Source: an uncultured Mollicutes bacterium
Lineage (GTDB): Bacteria > Bacillota_I > Bacilli_A > RFN20 > CAG-826
Length of the DNA: 5,403 bases
Assembly (NCBI GenBank): GCA_900549975.1
Contig: URQK01000096.1
Span: 1 to 5,403, forward strand
Reading direction: 5' to 3'
A program made the position numbers and the translations under genes. The notes below the pieces were generated by a model. It saw only the letters and a list, made by a program, of their open reading frames with translations, was not told the origin of the DNA and searched no databases. Of the stretch, positions 1 through 5,403 are shown piece by piece. The stretch's first letter is position 1. Every line of letters starts with the position of its first letter.

Positions 1-278
1 TCGAAGGAAATTTCAAACAACAATATTTTTATACTAAAAATCCTAATGTTTATTTCCATACACGAAAAACAATGAAAACTATTGAAGATGAATTAAGTGA
101 ATATGGATTTATAAGAACACATAATTCTTATCTAGTTAATGCTAGTTACATTAATGGACTTTTAAAAAATGAGTTAATAGTGTATCCAGATATTAAAATA
201 CCTATTGCTAGAACTAAAATTAGTGTAGTAAAAAAAGAATGTTTAAATATGCTTAAGAATAATAATTTGCTTTTTTAA
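1..278 (+). CDS. LytTR DNA-binding domain protein, C-terminal fragment (cut by left edge)
   Basis: This is the C-terminal 91 residues of a transcriptional regulator, open to the left edge in the frame beginning at base 3 and ending at TAA 276-278. The stretch RKTMKTIEDEL, then FIRTHNSYLVNASYI, then IPIARTKISVVKK matches the LytTR domain pattern (R-K-T-L-x-x-L-E-x-x-L, F-x-R-x-H-x-S-x-L-V-N-x-x-x-I, and a final I-P-V-S-R-x-x). LytTR domains form a ten-stranded beta fold that binds direct-repeat DNA sites and usually sit at the C-terminus of AgrA/LytR response regulators of about 240 residues, behind a receiver domain. That receiver, if present, lies outside the window. The ATG at base 72 is an internal Met inside the domain, not a start. 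No terminator follows before the next gene, 144 bp downstream. Whether it controls the downstream operon cannot be told. The family call is confident; the full architecture is unknown. Confidence 0.85.
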   Translation, partial: EGNFKQQYFYTKNPNVYFHTRKTMKTIEDELSEYGFIRTHNSYLVNASYINGLLKNELIVYPDIKIPIARTKISVVKKECLNMLKNNNLLF

Positions 279-280
279 CC

Positions 281-346
281 AAAAATACTAAAAAATATAC
301 CGAAAATACCATTTATAAGTCAATAATACTTGTTAAAATACAAAAA
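281..346. promoter_or_regulatory. phased A-tracts upstream of the operon promoter
   Basis: Runs of A lie at 281-285, 290-295 and 303-306, about 10-11 bases apart, with further runs at 335-338 and 342-346. The short word AAAATAC recurs at 282, 303 and 335, with a near copy (AAATATAC) at 293. A-tracts in phase with the DNA helix are known to bend DNA and can act as UP-like elements or as sites for architectural proteins. In a genome this AT-rich the pattern could be chance. It is the only visible content of this stretch before the operator. Confidence 0.3.
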
Positions 347-356
347 CTAACTGAAT

Positions 357-370
357 TGTAACCGGTTACA
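357..370. promoter_or_regulatory. LacI-family repressor operator (perfect 14-bp palindrome)
   Basis: TGTAACCGGTTACA is a perfect inverted repeat centred on CG. Symmetry stops exactly at 14 bp, because the flanking bases do not pair. Even-length palindromes with a central CG are the hallmark of operators bound by LacI/GalR-family repressors, which respond to sugars. It departs from the CcpA cre consensus (TGWAARCGYTWNCA) at positions 6 and 9, so a dedicated local repressor fits better than global catabolite control. It sits 53 bp before the lipoprotein start and overlaps both promoter candidates, as expected for a repressor that blocks RNA polymerase. No LacI-family gene is in the window. Confidence 0.75.
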
Positions 371-393
371 TAATTTTCTTCTAAGATTAATAT
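365..393 (+). promoter_or_regulatory. possible sigma-A type promoter of the operon
   Basis: A candidate -35 box GTTACA (365-370) and -10 box TAATAT (388-393) are separated by 17 bp, each matching 4 of 6 consensus bases. They would place the transcription start near 400, giving a leader of about 20 nt. An alternative -10 is CATAAT (369-374, 5 of 6), but it lacks a reasonable -35. In both cases the LacI-type palindrome overlaps a core promoter element. The assignment is by eye only. Confidence 0.35.
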
Positions 394-407
394 GTCGATA
401 GTAATTT

Positions 408-414
408 TAGGAGG
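408..414 (+). promoter_or_regulatory. strong ribosome binding site of the lipoprotein gene
   Basis: TAGGAGG lies 8 bases before the ATG at 423, a near-ideal Shine-Dalgarno sequence and spacing. It fixes the start of the lipoprotein and is clearly stronger than the site in front of the second gene. Confidence 0.85.
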
Positions 415-422
415 ATTTTAAT

Positions 423-1559
423 ATGAAAAAGAAATTACTTTTATTAGCAGTAGCTTTATTATTTACTGCATGTGATGCAAAGCCTTCTGCTTCAAATTCT
501 ACAAGTCAAGGTGGAGGAGACACATCAATTTCAACATCTATATCTACTATAGATGATGGACACATTGAAGGATCAAAAGGACTTCAATACACATTATCAG
601 ATGATGAAACATATTATATTCTTACAGGGCTTGGATCTTGTAAAGATGATGAGTTAATTGTTGGCAACTGGTATAACGGAAAGCCAGTAACCGAAATTGG
701 TGAAGCGGCCTTATCCACTAACGAAGGAGAATGGGGACCAAAAACTATCCGTGTTTCTGAAGGTATTACAACAATTAGCTTTAGAGGATTAAGAAGTAGA
801 ACAGTGGAATATGTCTATTTACCAGATTCAGTAACAGAACTAGCAAAAGCCACATTTATTTTAGATAGATCATTAAAAGCAGTTGTATTACCAGCAACAC
901 TAACAAAAATTAATGATGATGCATTTATGGAATGCCCAGTACAAGATATTTATTTTAAGGGTACACGTACACAATGGGACAATATTGATAAGTCATTAAA
1001 TAATAACACCACTTTATTTAAAGCCGCCTTCCATTATGATTATAAAGGCGGGGAGGCAATTGATGGTAAGGTAGAAGGATCCAAAGGATTAGAATATGCA
1101 TTATCGGATGATGAAACTTATTATTCTTTAACCGGTATCGGAACTTGTAAAGATGATGAAGTCATTGTTGGTAACTGGTATAATGGCAAACCTGTAACCA
1201 CTATTGCGGGAGCAGCTTTATCCACTGATGAAGGAACTTGGGGACCAAAAAGAATTATTGTTTCTAATGGTATAACCACAATTGAATTTAGAGGCTTAAG
1301 ATGCATGACTGCGGAATATATTTGTTTACCAGATACTGTTACTTCTTTAAGTAAGGCAACATTCATTCGTGATAGTAAATTAAAAACAGTTGTATTATCA
1401 GGATCTTTAACTGAAATTTTAGATGATGCATTTATGGAATGCACTTCACTTCAAGATATTTACTTTAGAGGAGCGGAATCGGACTGGGCAAAAGTACAAA
1501 TATCTACAGTTAACAATGATTTATCAAAAGTAACAATGCATTATAACTATATTGGATAG
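423..1559 (+). CDS. BspA-like leucine-rich-repeat surface lipoprotein with two tandem LRR_5 units
   Basis: A predicted 378-residue exported lipoprotein. Residues 1-16 are a lipoprotein signal peptide (MKKK, then a Leu-rich core) ending in LLFTA before Cys17, the expected lipidation site; Phe at -3 is less usual but tolerable. A Ser/Thr/Gly linker (about 20-43) follows. Then come two copies of a ~165-residue module, residues 45-207 and 214-376, offset by 169 residues. Each opens with EGSKGL and a Y-x-L-S-D-D-E-T-Y-Y-x-L-T-G-x-G strand pattern, passes through GNWYNGKPVT and LPDxVTxL repeats, and ends with DAFMEC..QDIYF and a Trp-containing cap. These are marks of LRR_5/BspA-type repeats, which in other bacteria bind host proteins or glycans at the cell surface. 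The ligand here is unknown and no catalytic motif is visible. It is first in the operon, with the GH3 gene starting 8 bp after its stop, so a role in capturing the substrate for that enzyme is a plausible inference. The start is supported by the RBS and signal peptide. Confidence 0.88.
   Translation: MKKKLLLLAVALLFTACDAKPSASNSTSQGGGDTSISTSISTIDDGHIEGSKGLQYTLSDDETYYILTGLGSCKDDELIVGNWYNGKPVTEIGEAALSTNEGEWGPKTIRVSEGITTISFRGLRSRTVEYVYLPDSVTELAKATFILDRSLKAVVLPATLTKINDDAFMECPVQDIYFKGTRTQWDNIDKSLNNNTTLFKAAFHYDYKGGEAIDGKVEGSKGLEYALSDDETYYSLTGIGTCKDDEVIVGNWYNGKPVTTIAGAALSTDEGTWGPKRIIVSNGITTIEFRGLRCMTAEYICLPDTVTSLSKATFIRDSKLKTVVLSGSLTEILDDAFMECTSLQDIYFRGAESDWAKVQISTVNNDLSKVTMHYNYIG
555..1043 (+). repeat. 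first copy of the internal LRR module duplication
   Basis: Codons 45-207 of the lipoprotein. Aligned by eye with the second copy, about 70% of residues are identical over the first ~130 positions, while the DNA carries many silent differences (for example GGCAACTGGTATAACGGA against GGTAACTGGTATAATGGC). This points to an old duplication kept under protein-level selection rather than a recent slippage event. Confidence 0.85.
1062..1550 (+). repeat. second copy of the internal LRR module duplication
   Basis: Codons 214-376 of the lipoprotein, offset 507 bp from the first copy. A one-residue insertion in the C-terminal ECTSLQDIYF part (ECPVQDIYF in copy 1) is balanced by a one-residue loss shortly after. 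Copy 2 gains two cysteines, Cys294 and Cys301, where copy 1 has Ser125 and Tyr132. The shared cysteines are 73/242 and 171/340. Confidence 0.85.
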
Positions 1560-1560
1560 G
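1553..1560 (+). promoter_or_regulatory. weak ribosome binding site of the GH3 gene, overlapping the upstream stop
   Basis: GGATAGG (1553-1559/1560 region) contains the TAG stop of the lipoprotein and lies about 7 bases before the ATG at 1568. The imperfect Shine-Dalgarno and its overlap with the stop codon suggest that GH3 translation depends on ribosomes finishing the lipoprotein. Confidence 0.55.
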
Positions 1561-1567
1561 TAAAATT

Positions 1568-4500
1568 ATGTTAAAGAAAGCGTATAATTCACTTAGAGGC
1601 GGCTTGGCATTAAGCGCCTCTTTACTAGCATTTCTTTTAGTAGCGCCTTCCACTATTAATCATTATCGTTCCGAAATAAATCAATTTTTAGGCACAACAA
1701 ATACCAAAGTTGTGCCACAAGATAAAGAGCTAACACAAGAACAAATTGATGATTTATATCCATATAAGTCAATTTATAAAAATACTACTGAGTTAGTTAC
1801 CTCTTTAGCTAATTTAGGTGAAGAAATGGAAGAAGAAGGTGCTGTTTTATTAAAAAACGAGAATAATGCTTTACCTTTAGATGCTTCACATCAAAAAATA
1901 ACATTATTAGGCACTGCGGCTTATAACCCTCATCAAGGTGGAGAAATGGGCTCTGGTTTAACGAAGAATTCAAATACTGATGCTGATACAGTTGCCCTTA
2001 TTAATGGCTTTAAACGAAGAGGATTAGAATATAGTACATTAGTTCAACAAACTTATAAAAAAGCGGGTGCATCAATTCAAAAGACAACATCACCTTCAGG
2101 AACAGAAAAATTTAGCAATAAAGAAGTATCAATTGCAAGTTTAAATTCCGCGAATGCGGATTGGCAAAAAGATTTTTCAGAATATAATACCGCAGTTATT
2201 GTTTTAGGAAGAGCATCTTCTGAACAATCAACATATTTACCAGGAGCGGACTATGTTTCTGATAATGATGTTAATCTTCATCAAAGCGATGCTTTAGGGT
2301 TAAATGATAATGAAAGAGATATAATTAATTTAGCCGTTACAAAGAAAAGCGAGGGAATATTTGATAAAGTAATTGTTTTAATTAATTCTGCAGTTGCTAT
2401 GGAAATTGATGAAATAAATAAAAATCCTGGTGTTGATTCTATTATGCAAATTGGATTTCCAGGTGGCTATGGATTTTATGGTGTTGCAGATTTATTAATG
2501 GGTAAAGTATCACCAAGTGGGCATTTGCCAGATACATATGCAGTTGATAATCATTTATCGCCTGCCGCTCAAAATTATGGTGTTTATACATGGAGTAATC
2601 TTTTAAATATTGAAAGCAATCCCAATTATTCAGGAAAATTAATTAATAATTATTTAGTTGAAGCAGAAGGTATTTATACAGGTTACTATTACTATGAAAC
2701 TAGATATGAAGACCAAGTGAAAAATCGCTTTAATGCTTCATCATCTAAAGGATCAACAGTAATGAGTGGTTGGAATTATGAAAATGAAGTGACATATCCG
2801 TTTGGTTATGGTTTATCTTATTCTTCTTTTAAACAAGAGTTAAAAGCGCTAAACGTGAATAAAGAAGAACGAAAAATCACTGCAGAAGTAGAAGTGACAA
2901 ATGTAGGAAATTATGATGCTAAAGATGTTGTGCAACTTTATGTTCACACTCCTTATTTAGAAGGACAAGTAGAAAAATCGGCAATTAAATTAATTGATTA
3001 TGGAAAAACCAAAGAATTAAAGAAAAATGGTGGAAAAGAAACAATTTATTTAGAAGCAGATTTACAAGATATTGCTTCTTATGATTCCAATACTAATGCT
3101 GGAAGTTATATTCTTGATAAAGGAAACTATTATTTTTCAATTGGAAATGGTGCCCACGAAGCACTAAATAACGCACTTATTAAAGAAGGAGTTAATGAAT
3201 CTAATTTAAGTGGTTCATACTTTAGTAATTCTTGTCTATCTTGGTATAACGATGCTTTTGATAGCAAAACTTTAAAAGAATCTAATACCGGTGTGACTAT
3301 TCAAAACCAATTAAGTGATATGGATTTAAATTATTATAAACCAGGAACTGTTAATTATTTATCAAGATCTGATTGGGATAACACTTTCCCAAAAACATAT
3401 AAAGGTATTGAAGCTGATGAAAATATGCTTAGAATACTAAACAATGATTTATATGAAATTGGTGCCCATAATGATGGATATGAAAATGTAACTTTTGGTG
3501 CTGATAATGGTTTAACAATGACTGCACTTAGAGGTGTAAAAGACATCAATGATCCAAGATGGGAACAACTATTAGATCAAATTACATTACAAGAATGTTT
3601 GGATCGCATTGCTTTTGGTGGAACAAGTTGCAAGCATATTGAGTCAATTGACTCTCCAGAAACAGTACAATATGATGGACCAAATGGCTATAATAATAAT
3701 TCATTGGGGAATAAAGTAGAAAGTATTTCTTGGATGAAAGAAGTGGATCCGCATTATTTCACTAGTGAAGATAAAAATTATAATTATAAAGCTGGAGTTA
3801 TGGCAAATGAAACAGTAATTGCTGCGACATTTTCAAAAGAAATGGCTTTAAAATATGGGCAAATCACTGGCAATTATTCAATTTGGGCGCACGTAACAAT
3901 CTTATGGGGCGCAGGTTTAAATTTACATCGCTTACCTTATAATGCTCGTAACCATGAGTATTATAGTGAAGATCCTATTTTATCAGGTAATCAAGCCGCT
4001 AGTTTCATAAAGGGTGGAAATGAATTTGGTGCTATCATATGTCCAAAGCACTACGCATTTAATGATACAGAAATTCAAAGGTTTGGCATTGCTCCATTAA
4101 TGACCGAACAAAAAGCCCGCGAAACAGAACTAAGAGGATTCCAATTTGCTGTGGAAAAAGGTGAAACTAGAGGCATGATGACTTCTTTATCTCGATGTGG
4201 TATTACCGCTATTAACTCACATGAAGGAATAATGCTTAATATTCTTCGTGATGAATGGGGATTTAAAGGATTGATGTCTACAGATGCTGCTACTAATAAA
4301 CATTATTTCTCTGTTAAAGAATTAGCACATTGTGGTGTTACTTTAACTACTATGACTAATGGCGATTTAACAGGTGGATGGGAATATTGGACAGTGGAAA
4401 ATGTTTCTAAAGATAAAGGATTAATGTCGGATGTTAAAAAATGTATGTTATATCAAAACTGGGCTATTGCGAATTCTAATGCGATGAATGGTTGGAGTGA

Positions 4501-4648
4501 TGGTATGGTAAGAATTCATGTTAATGCTCCATATGATAATTTAGTATTAGGATTAGAAATTGGATTTGGTATAACCACAGTTGCTTTAGCAGTTTTACTT
4601 ACATTAAGTGCCTTATCTAAATATAAGAATGAAGGTGAAATTGCATGA
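1568..4648 (+). CDS. membrane-anchored glycoside hydrolase family 3 (beta-glucosidase type), reversed domain order
   Basis: A 1026-residue GH3 hydrolase predicted to remove sugars from the non-reducing ends of beta-glycosides outside the cell. Order: cytoplasmic MLKKAYNSLR; transmembrane helix about 11-31; GH3_C alpha/beta sandwich about 75-325 (EGAVLLKN, GFPGGYG, GKVSPSGHLPDTY); fibronectin-III-like domain about 409-525 (PFGYGLSYSSF, VTNVGNYDAKDVVQLYV); linker with YLSRSDW; TIM barrel about 645-935; second transmembrane helix about 992-1016; short KYK tail. Usual GH3 enzymes have the barrel first; the reversed order is known from R. albus and B. fibrisolvens enzymes. Active-site residues look intact: nucleophile Asp906 in GLMSTDA, DGPNG at 703-707, ARNHEYYSEDP at 793-803, Lys827-His828, and Glu219 in GRASSEQ as candidate acid/base by similarity to the R-x-S-G-E-G motif of Thermotoga Bgl3B. 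Lys/Arg flanks suggest both termini are inside and the enzyme outside. Exact sugar and linkage are not predictable. It overlaps the next gene by 4 bp. Confidence 0.93.
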   Translation: MLKKAYNSLRGGLALSASLLAFLLVAPSTINHYRSEINQFLGTTNTKVVPQDKELTQEQIDDLYPYKSIYKNTTELVTSLANLGEEMEEEGAVLLKNENNALPLDASHQKITLLGTAAYNPHQGGEMGSGLTKNSNTDADTVALINGFKRRGLEYSTLVQQTYKKAGASIQKTTSPSGTEKFSNKEVSIASLNSANADWQKDFSEYNTAVIVLGRASSEQSTYLPGADYVSDNDVNLHQSDALGLNDNERDIINLAVTKKSEGIFDKVIVLINSAVAMEIDEINKNPGVDSIMQIGFPGGYGFYGVADLLMGKVSPSGHLPDTYAVDNHLSPAAQNYGVYTWSNLLNIESNPNYSGKLINNYLVEAEGIYTGYYYYETRYEDQVKNRFNASSSKGSTVMSGWNYENEVTYPFGYGLSYSSFKQELKALNVNKEERKITAEVEVTNVGNYDAKDVVQLYVHTPYLEGQVEKSAIKLIDYGKTKELKKNGGKETIYLEADLQDIASYDSNTNAGSYILDKGNYYFSIGNGAHEALNNALIKEGVNESNLSGSYFSNSCLSWYNDAFDSKTLKESNTGVTIQNQLSDMDLNYYKPGTVNYLSRSDWDNTFPKTYKGIEADENMLRILNNDLYEIGAHNDGYENVTFGADNGLTMTALRGVKDINDPRWEQLLDQITLQECLDRIAFGGTSCKHIESIDSPETVQYDGPNGYNNNSLGNKVESISWMKEVDPHYFTSEDKNYNYKAGVMANETVIAATFSKEMALKYGQITGNYSIWAHVTILWGAGLNLHRLPYNARNHEYYSEDPILSGNQAASFIKGGNEFGAIICPKHYAFNDTEIQRFGIAPLMTEQKARETELRGFQFAVEKGETRGMMTSLSRCGITAINSHEGIMLNILRDEWGFKGLMSTDAATNKHYFSVKELAHCGVTLTTMTNGDLTGGWEYWTVENVSKDKGLMSDVKKCMLYQNWAIANSNAMNGWSDGMVRIHVNAPYDNLVLGLEIGFGITTVALAVLLTLSALSKYKNEGEIA
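4632..4638 (+). promoter_or_regulatory. ribosome binding site of the four-helix membrane protein gene
   Basis: AAGGTGA lies inside the last codons of the GH3 gene, 6 bases before the ATG at 4645. Together with the ATGA start/stop overlap it selects this start and indicates translational coupling. Confidence 0.7.
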
Positions 4649-5076
4649 AAAAAGTAATTAAATCTTTAATATGGAATGCCATCATATTTATATTTACATT
4701 ATTAGGATTGATATTATATATTGCTAATTGTAATTCGATTTATTTTAAGAAATTTGGTGTGAATAGTAAAATAATTGTATTTATAGTTTTGGCATTAGTC
4801 ATGGAAATTGCCTTGTTAGCAATTGAGTTTATTAAAGAAAACAAATTTAAAAGTATTTTAAGTGATGCGACGTCTATTATAATTCCAATATTTGTAATAG
4901 TGGCTATTGCTTATTTATTAGATGCAAGAATATATTATGCGGCTACAATCTTAACATATGAAAAAACAAATCAAAATGTTCAAGATTTATTACCAGCATT
5001 AGTTTCTCTTGGATCATTATTAATATCATTTTTACTTAGTATAGTTTTCTCATTCATAACTAAAAGAAATAGTTAA
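4645..5076 (+). CDS. small four-helix integral membrane protein of unknown function, GH3 partner candidate
   Basis: I do not recognise a family for this 143-residue protein. It has four hydrophobic segments, roughly residues 8-27, 42-62, 74-92 and 116-138. The basic N-terminus (MKKVIKS) and C-terminus (TKRNS) suggest both ends are cytoplasmic. The loop between helices 1 and 2 holds a Cys (NCNS) and a Lys pair; the loop between helices 3 and 4 (about 93-115) is polar and would be outside. There are no obvious catalytic, nucleotide-binding or transporter signature motifs, and it is too short for a typical sugar permease. The start overlaps the GH3 stop as ATGA and has a good RBS, so the two are made together, and a role in placing, stabilising or exporting the doubly anchored GH3 is possible but unproven. 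It is the last gene before the terminator. Confidence 0.8.
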   Translation: MKKVIKSLIWNAIIFIFTLLGLILYIANCNSIYFKKFGVNSKIIVFIVLALVMEIALLAIEFIKENKFKSILSDATSIIIPIFVIVAIAYLLDARIYYAATILTYEKTNQNVQDLLPALVSLGSLLISFLLSIVFSFITKRNS

Positions 5077-5124
5077 TAGTTGCTTGTTTAACAGTATAAA
5101 AAGCAATTTATTATCCAATATATT

Positions 5125-5155
5125 TAGGGTGATGCAATCACATCACTCTATTTTT
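5125..5155 (+). terminator. rho-independent terminator of the operon
   Basis: A 10-bp stem TAGGGTGATG / CATCACTCTA (one G-T wobble) with a six-base loop CAATCA is followed at once by TTTTT (5151-5155). It lies 49 bp after the last operon stop. On the other strand the hairpin has no T-run behind it, so it should work mainly for the + strand operon and not for the convergent - strand gene. Confidence 0.85.
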
Positions 5156-5238
5156 GCAGTGATTTAAGTAATTATAATAATTTTTGATTGTTTTATTCTA
5201 GATATACTTTAAAATAGTAATTAATTTTTTTATAACAT
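5156..5238. other. AT-rich spacer between convergent transcripts
   Basis: This 83-bp stretch is almost entirely A and T. I see no gene, no strong hairpin with a T-run on the - strand and no credible promoter. A TTGATT at 5184-5189 has no -10 box at an acceptable distance. The terminator for the - strand gene, if local, is not recognisable here. Confidence 0.5.
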
Positions 5239-5403
5239 TCATTTGTACATTCTAAAACCTCCGCTGTATACTTTCGCCGATATCACAGACACGATCGGCA
5301 CAGTCAGTACAATCCCCAATGTTCCTGAAATTCCTTTTATTACTTCAATACCGATCGAATACATATTTACTACCTGAAGGTACGGCATAATGTATGCATA
5401 AAT
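5239..5403 (-). CDS. YibE/F-family membrane protein, C-terminal fragment (cut by right edge)
   Basis: On the - strand an open frame enters from the right edge and runs 54 codons to TGA (complement of 5239-5241). The peptide contains AYIMPYLQVVNMYSIGIE and then VIKGISGTLGIVLTVP, followed by IVSVISAKVYSGG and a short basic tail. The pattern E-V/I-x-x-x-x-x-G-S/T-x-G-I-V-L-T-V-P-x-x-x-x-I-A/S-A is the C-terminal signature of YibE/F-like proteins (PF07907-type): multi-pass membrane proteins of about 350-400 residues with no firmly established function, suggested to be transporters. The fragment covers the last one or two transmembrane segments. It converges on the operon and is not part of it. 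Its codons are richer in G/C (GCG, CTG, GTG, CCG, ATC) than those of the operon. The reading frame is clear; the family call is from memory of the motif. Confidence 0.72.
   Translation of the reverse strand: MYAYIMPYLQVVNMYSIGIEVIKGISGTLGIVLTVPIVSVISAKVYSGGFRMYK

Noticed and set aside
72..278. A separate small 68-residue gene starting at ATG 72
   Set aside because: The frame is open to the left edge and the Met lies inside the LytTR domain (RKTMKTIEDEL), so it is an internal residue of a truncated gene.
357..370. CcpA catabolite-repression (cre) site
   Set aside because: Positions 6 and 9 (C and G) break the cre consensus while keeping perfect symmetry, which fits another LacI-family member better; CcpA binding is not excluded.
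1129..1136. Second ACCGGT operator-like word inside the lipoprotein gene
   Set aside because: Only the six-base core is present, without the flanking symmetry, and it encodes the conserved Leu-Thr-Gly of the LRR module; the similar word near 3286 in the GH3 gene is likewise not an extended palindrome.
1121..1444. 107-residue open frame on the - strand
   Set aside because: It lies wholly antisense within the second LRR module, has no RBS-supported start and no recognisable protein features.
3355..3549. 64-residue open frame on the - strand
   Set aside because: It is antisense inside the GH3 linker and barrel start, which show clear family motifs on the + strand.
4646..4648. TGA read as Trp (Mollicutes code 4), suggested by the AT-rich composition
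   Set aside because: All Trp positions in the four readable proteins use TGG, and the TGA ending the GH3 gene coincides with an ATGA restart that has its own RBS, as expected for a true stop.
5080..5106. TTGCTT / AAGCAA inverted repeat just after the last operon gene
   Set aside because: Six A/T-rich pairs with a 15-base loop and no T-run make a weak hairpin; the 5125-5155 structure is a far better terminator.
1..5403. CRISPR array, tRNA/rRNA genes, insertion sequence or riboswitch
   Set aside because: No regular short repeats with spacers, no tRNA-like cloverleaf, no transposase fragments or terminal inverted repeats, and the operon leader is too short for a riboswitch.

Overview
The window comes from a low-GC, Gram-positive-type bacterium. 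The DNA is AT-rich, Leu, Lys and Ile codons are strongly biased to A/T (TTA, AAA, ATT), and Shine-Dalgarno sites are AGGAGG-like. There is a lipoprotein signal peptide, BspA-like leucine-rich repeats, and a glycoside hydrolase family 3 (GH3) enzyme with the reversed domain order known from Ruminococcus albus and Butyrivibrio fibrisolvens. Trp is encoded by TGG and TGA acts as a stop, so the standard bacterial code applies despite the Mollicutes-like composition. An uncultured gut Bacilli/Erysipelotrichia- or Clostridia-type genome is the best guess; the genus cannot be told from this sequence.

Layout: (1) 1-278, the C-terminal end of a LytTR DNA-binding-domain protein, probably an AgrA/LytR-type response regulator, cut by the left edge. 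(2) 279-422, an intergenic control region with phased A-tracts, a perfect 14-bp LacI-type operator palindrome, a possible promoter overlapping it and a strong ribosome binding site. (3) 423-5076, a tight three-gene operon on the + strand: a lipoprotein made of two tandem ~169-residue LRR_5/BspA-like units; a 1026-residue GH3 beta-glucosidase-type enzyme with permuted domains and a transmembrane helix at each end; and a 143-residue four-helix membrane protein of unknown function. The genes are joined by an 8-bp gap (SD overlapping the previous stop) and a 4-bp ATGA overlap, so they are probably translationally coupled. (4) 5125-5155, a rho-independent terminator closing the operon. (5) 5239-5403, on the - strand and convergent, the last 54 codons of a YibE/F-family membrane protein, too short to be picked up as a complete ORF.

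How the genes may work together (inference): a surface-exposed lipoprotein that could bind a glycan or protein ligand, next to an outward-facing GH3 enzyme held in the membrane at both ends, with a small membrane partner, under a sugar-responsive LacI-family repressor encoded elsewhere. The permuted GH3 order and the BspA-like repeats are each known separately. The double anchoring, the duplicated lipoprotein and the co-encoded four-helix protein together are the part most worth following up.
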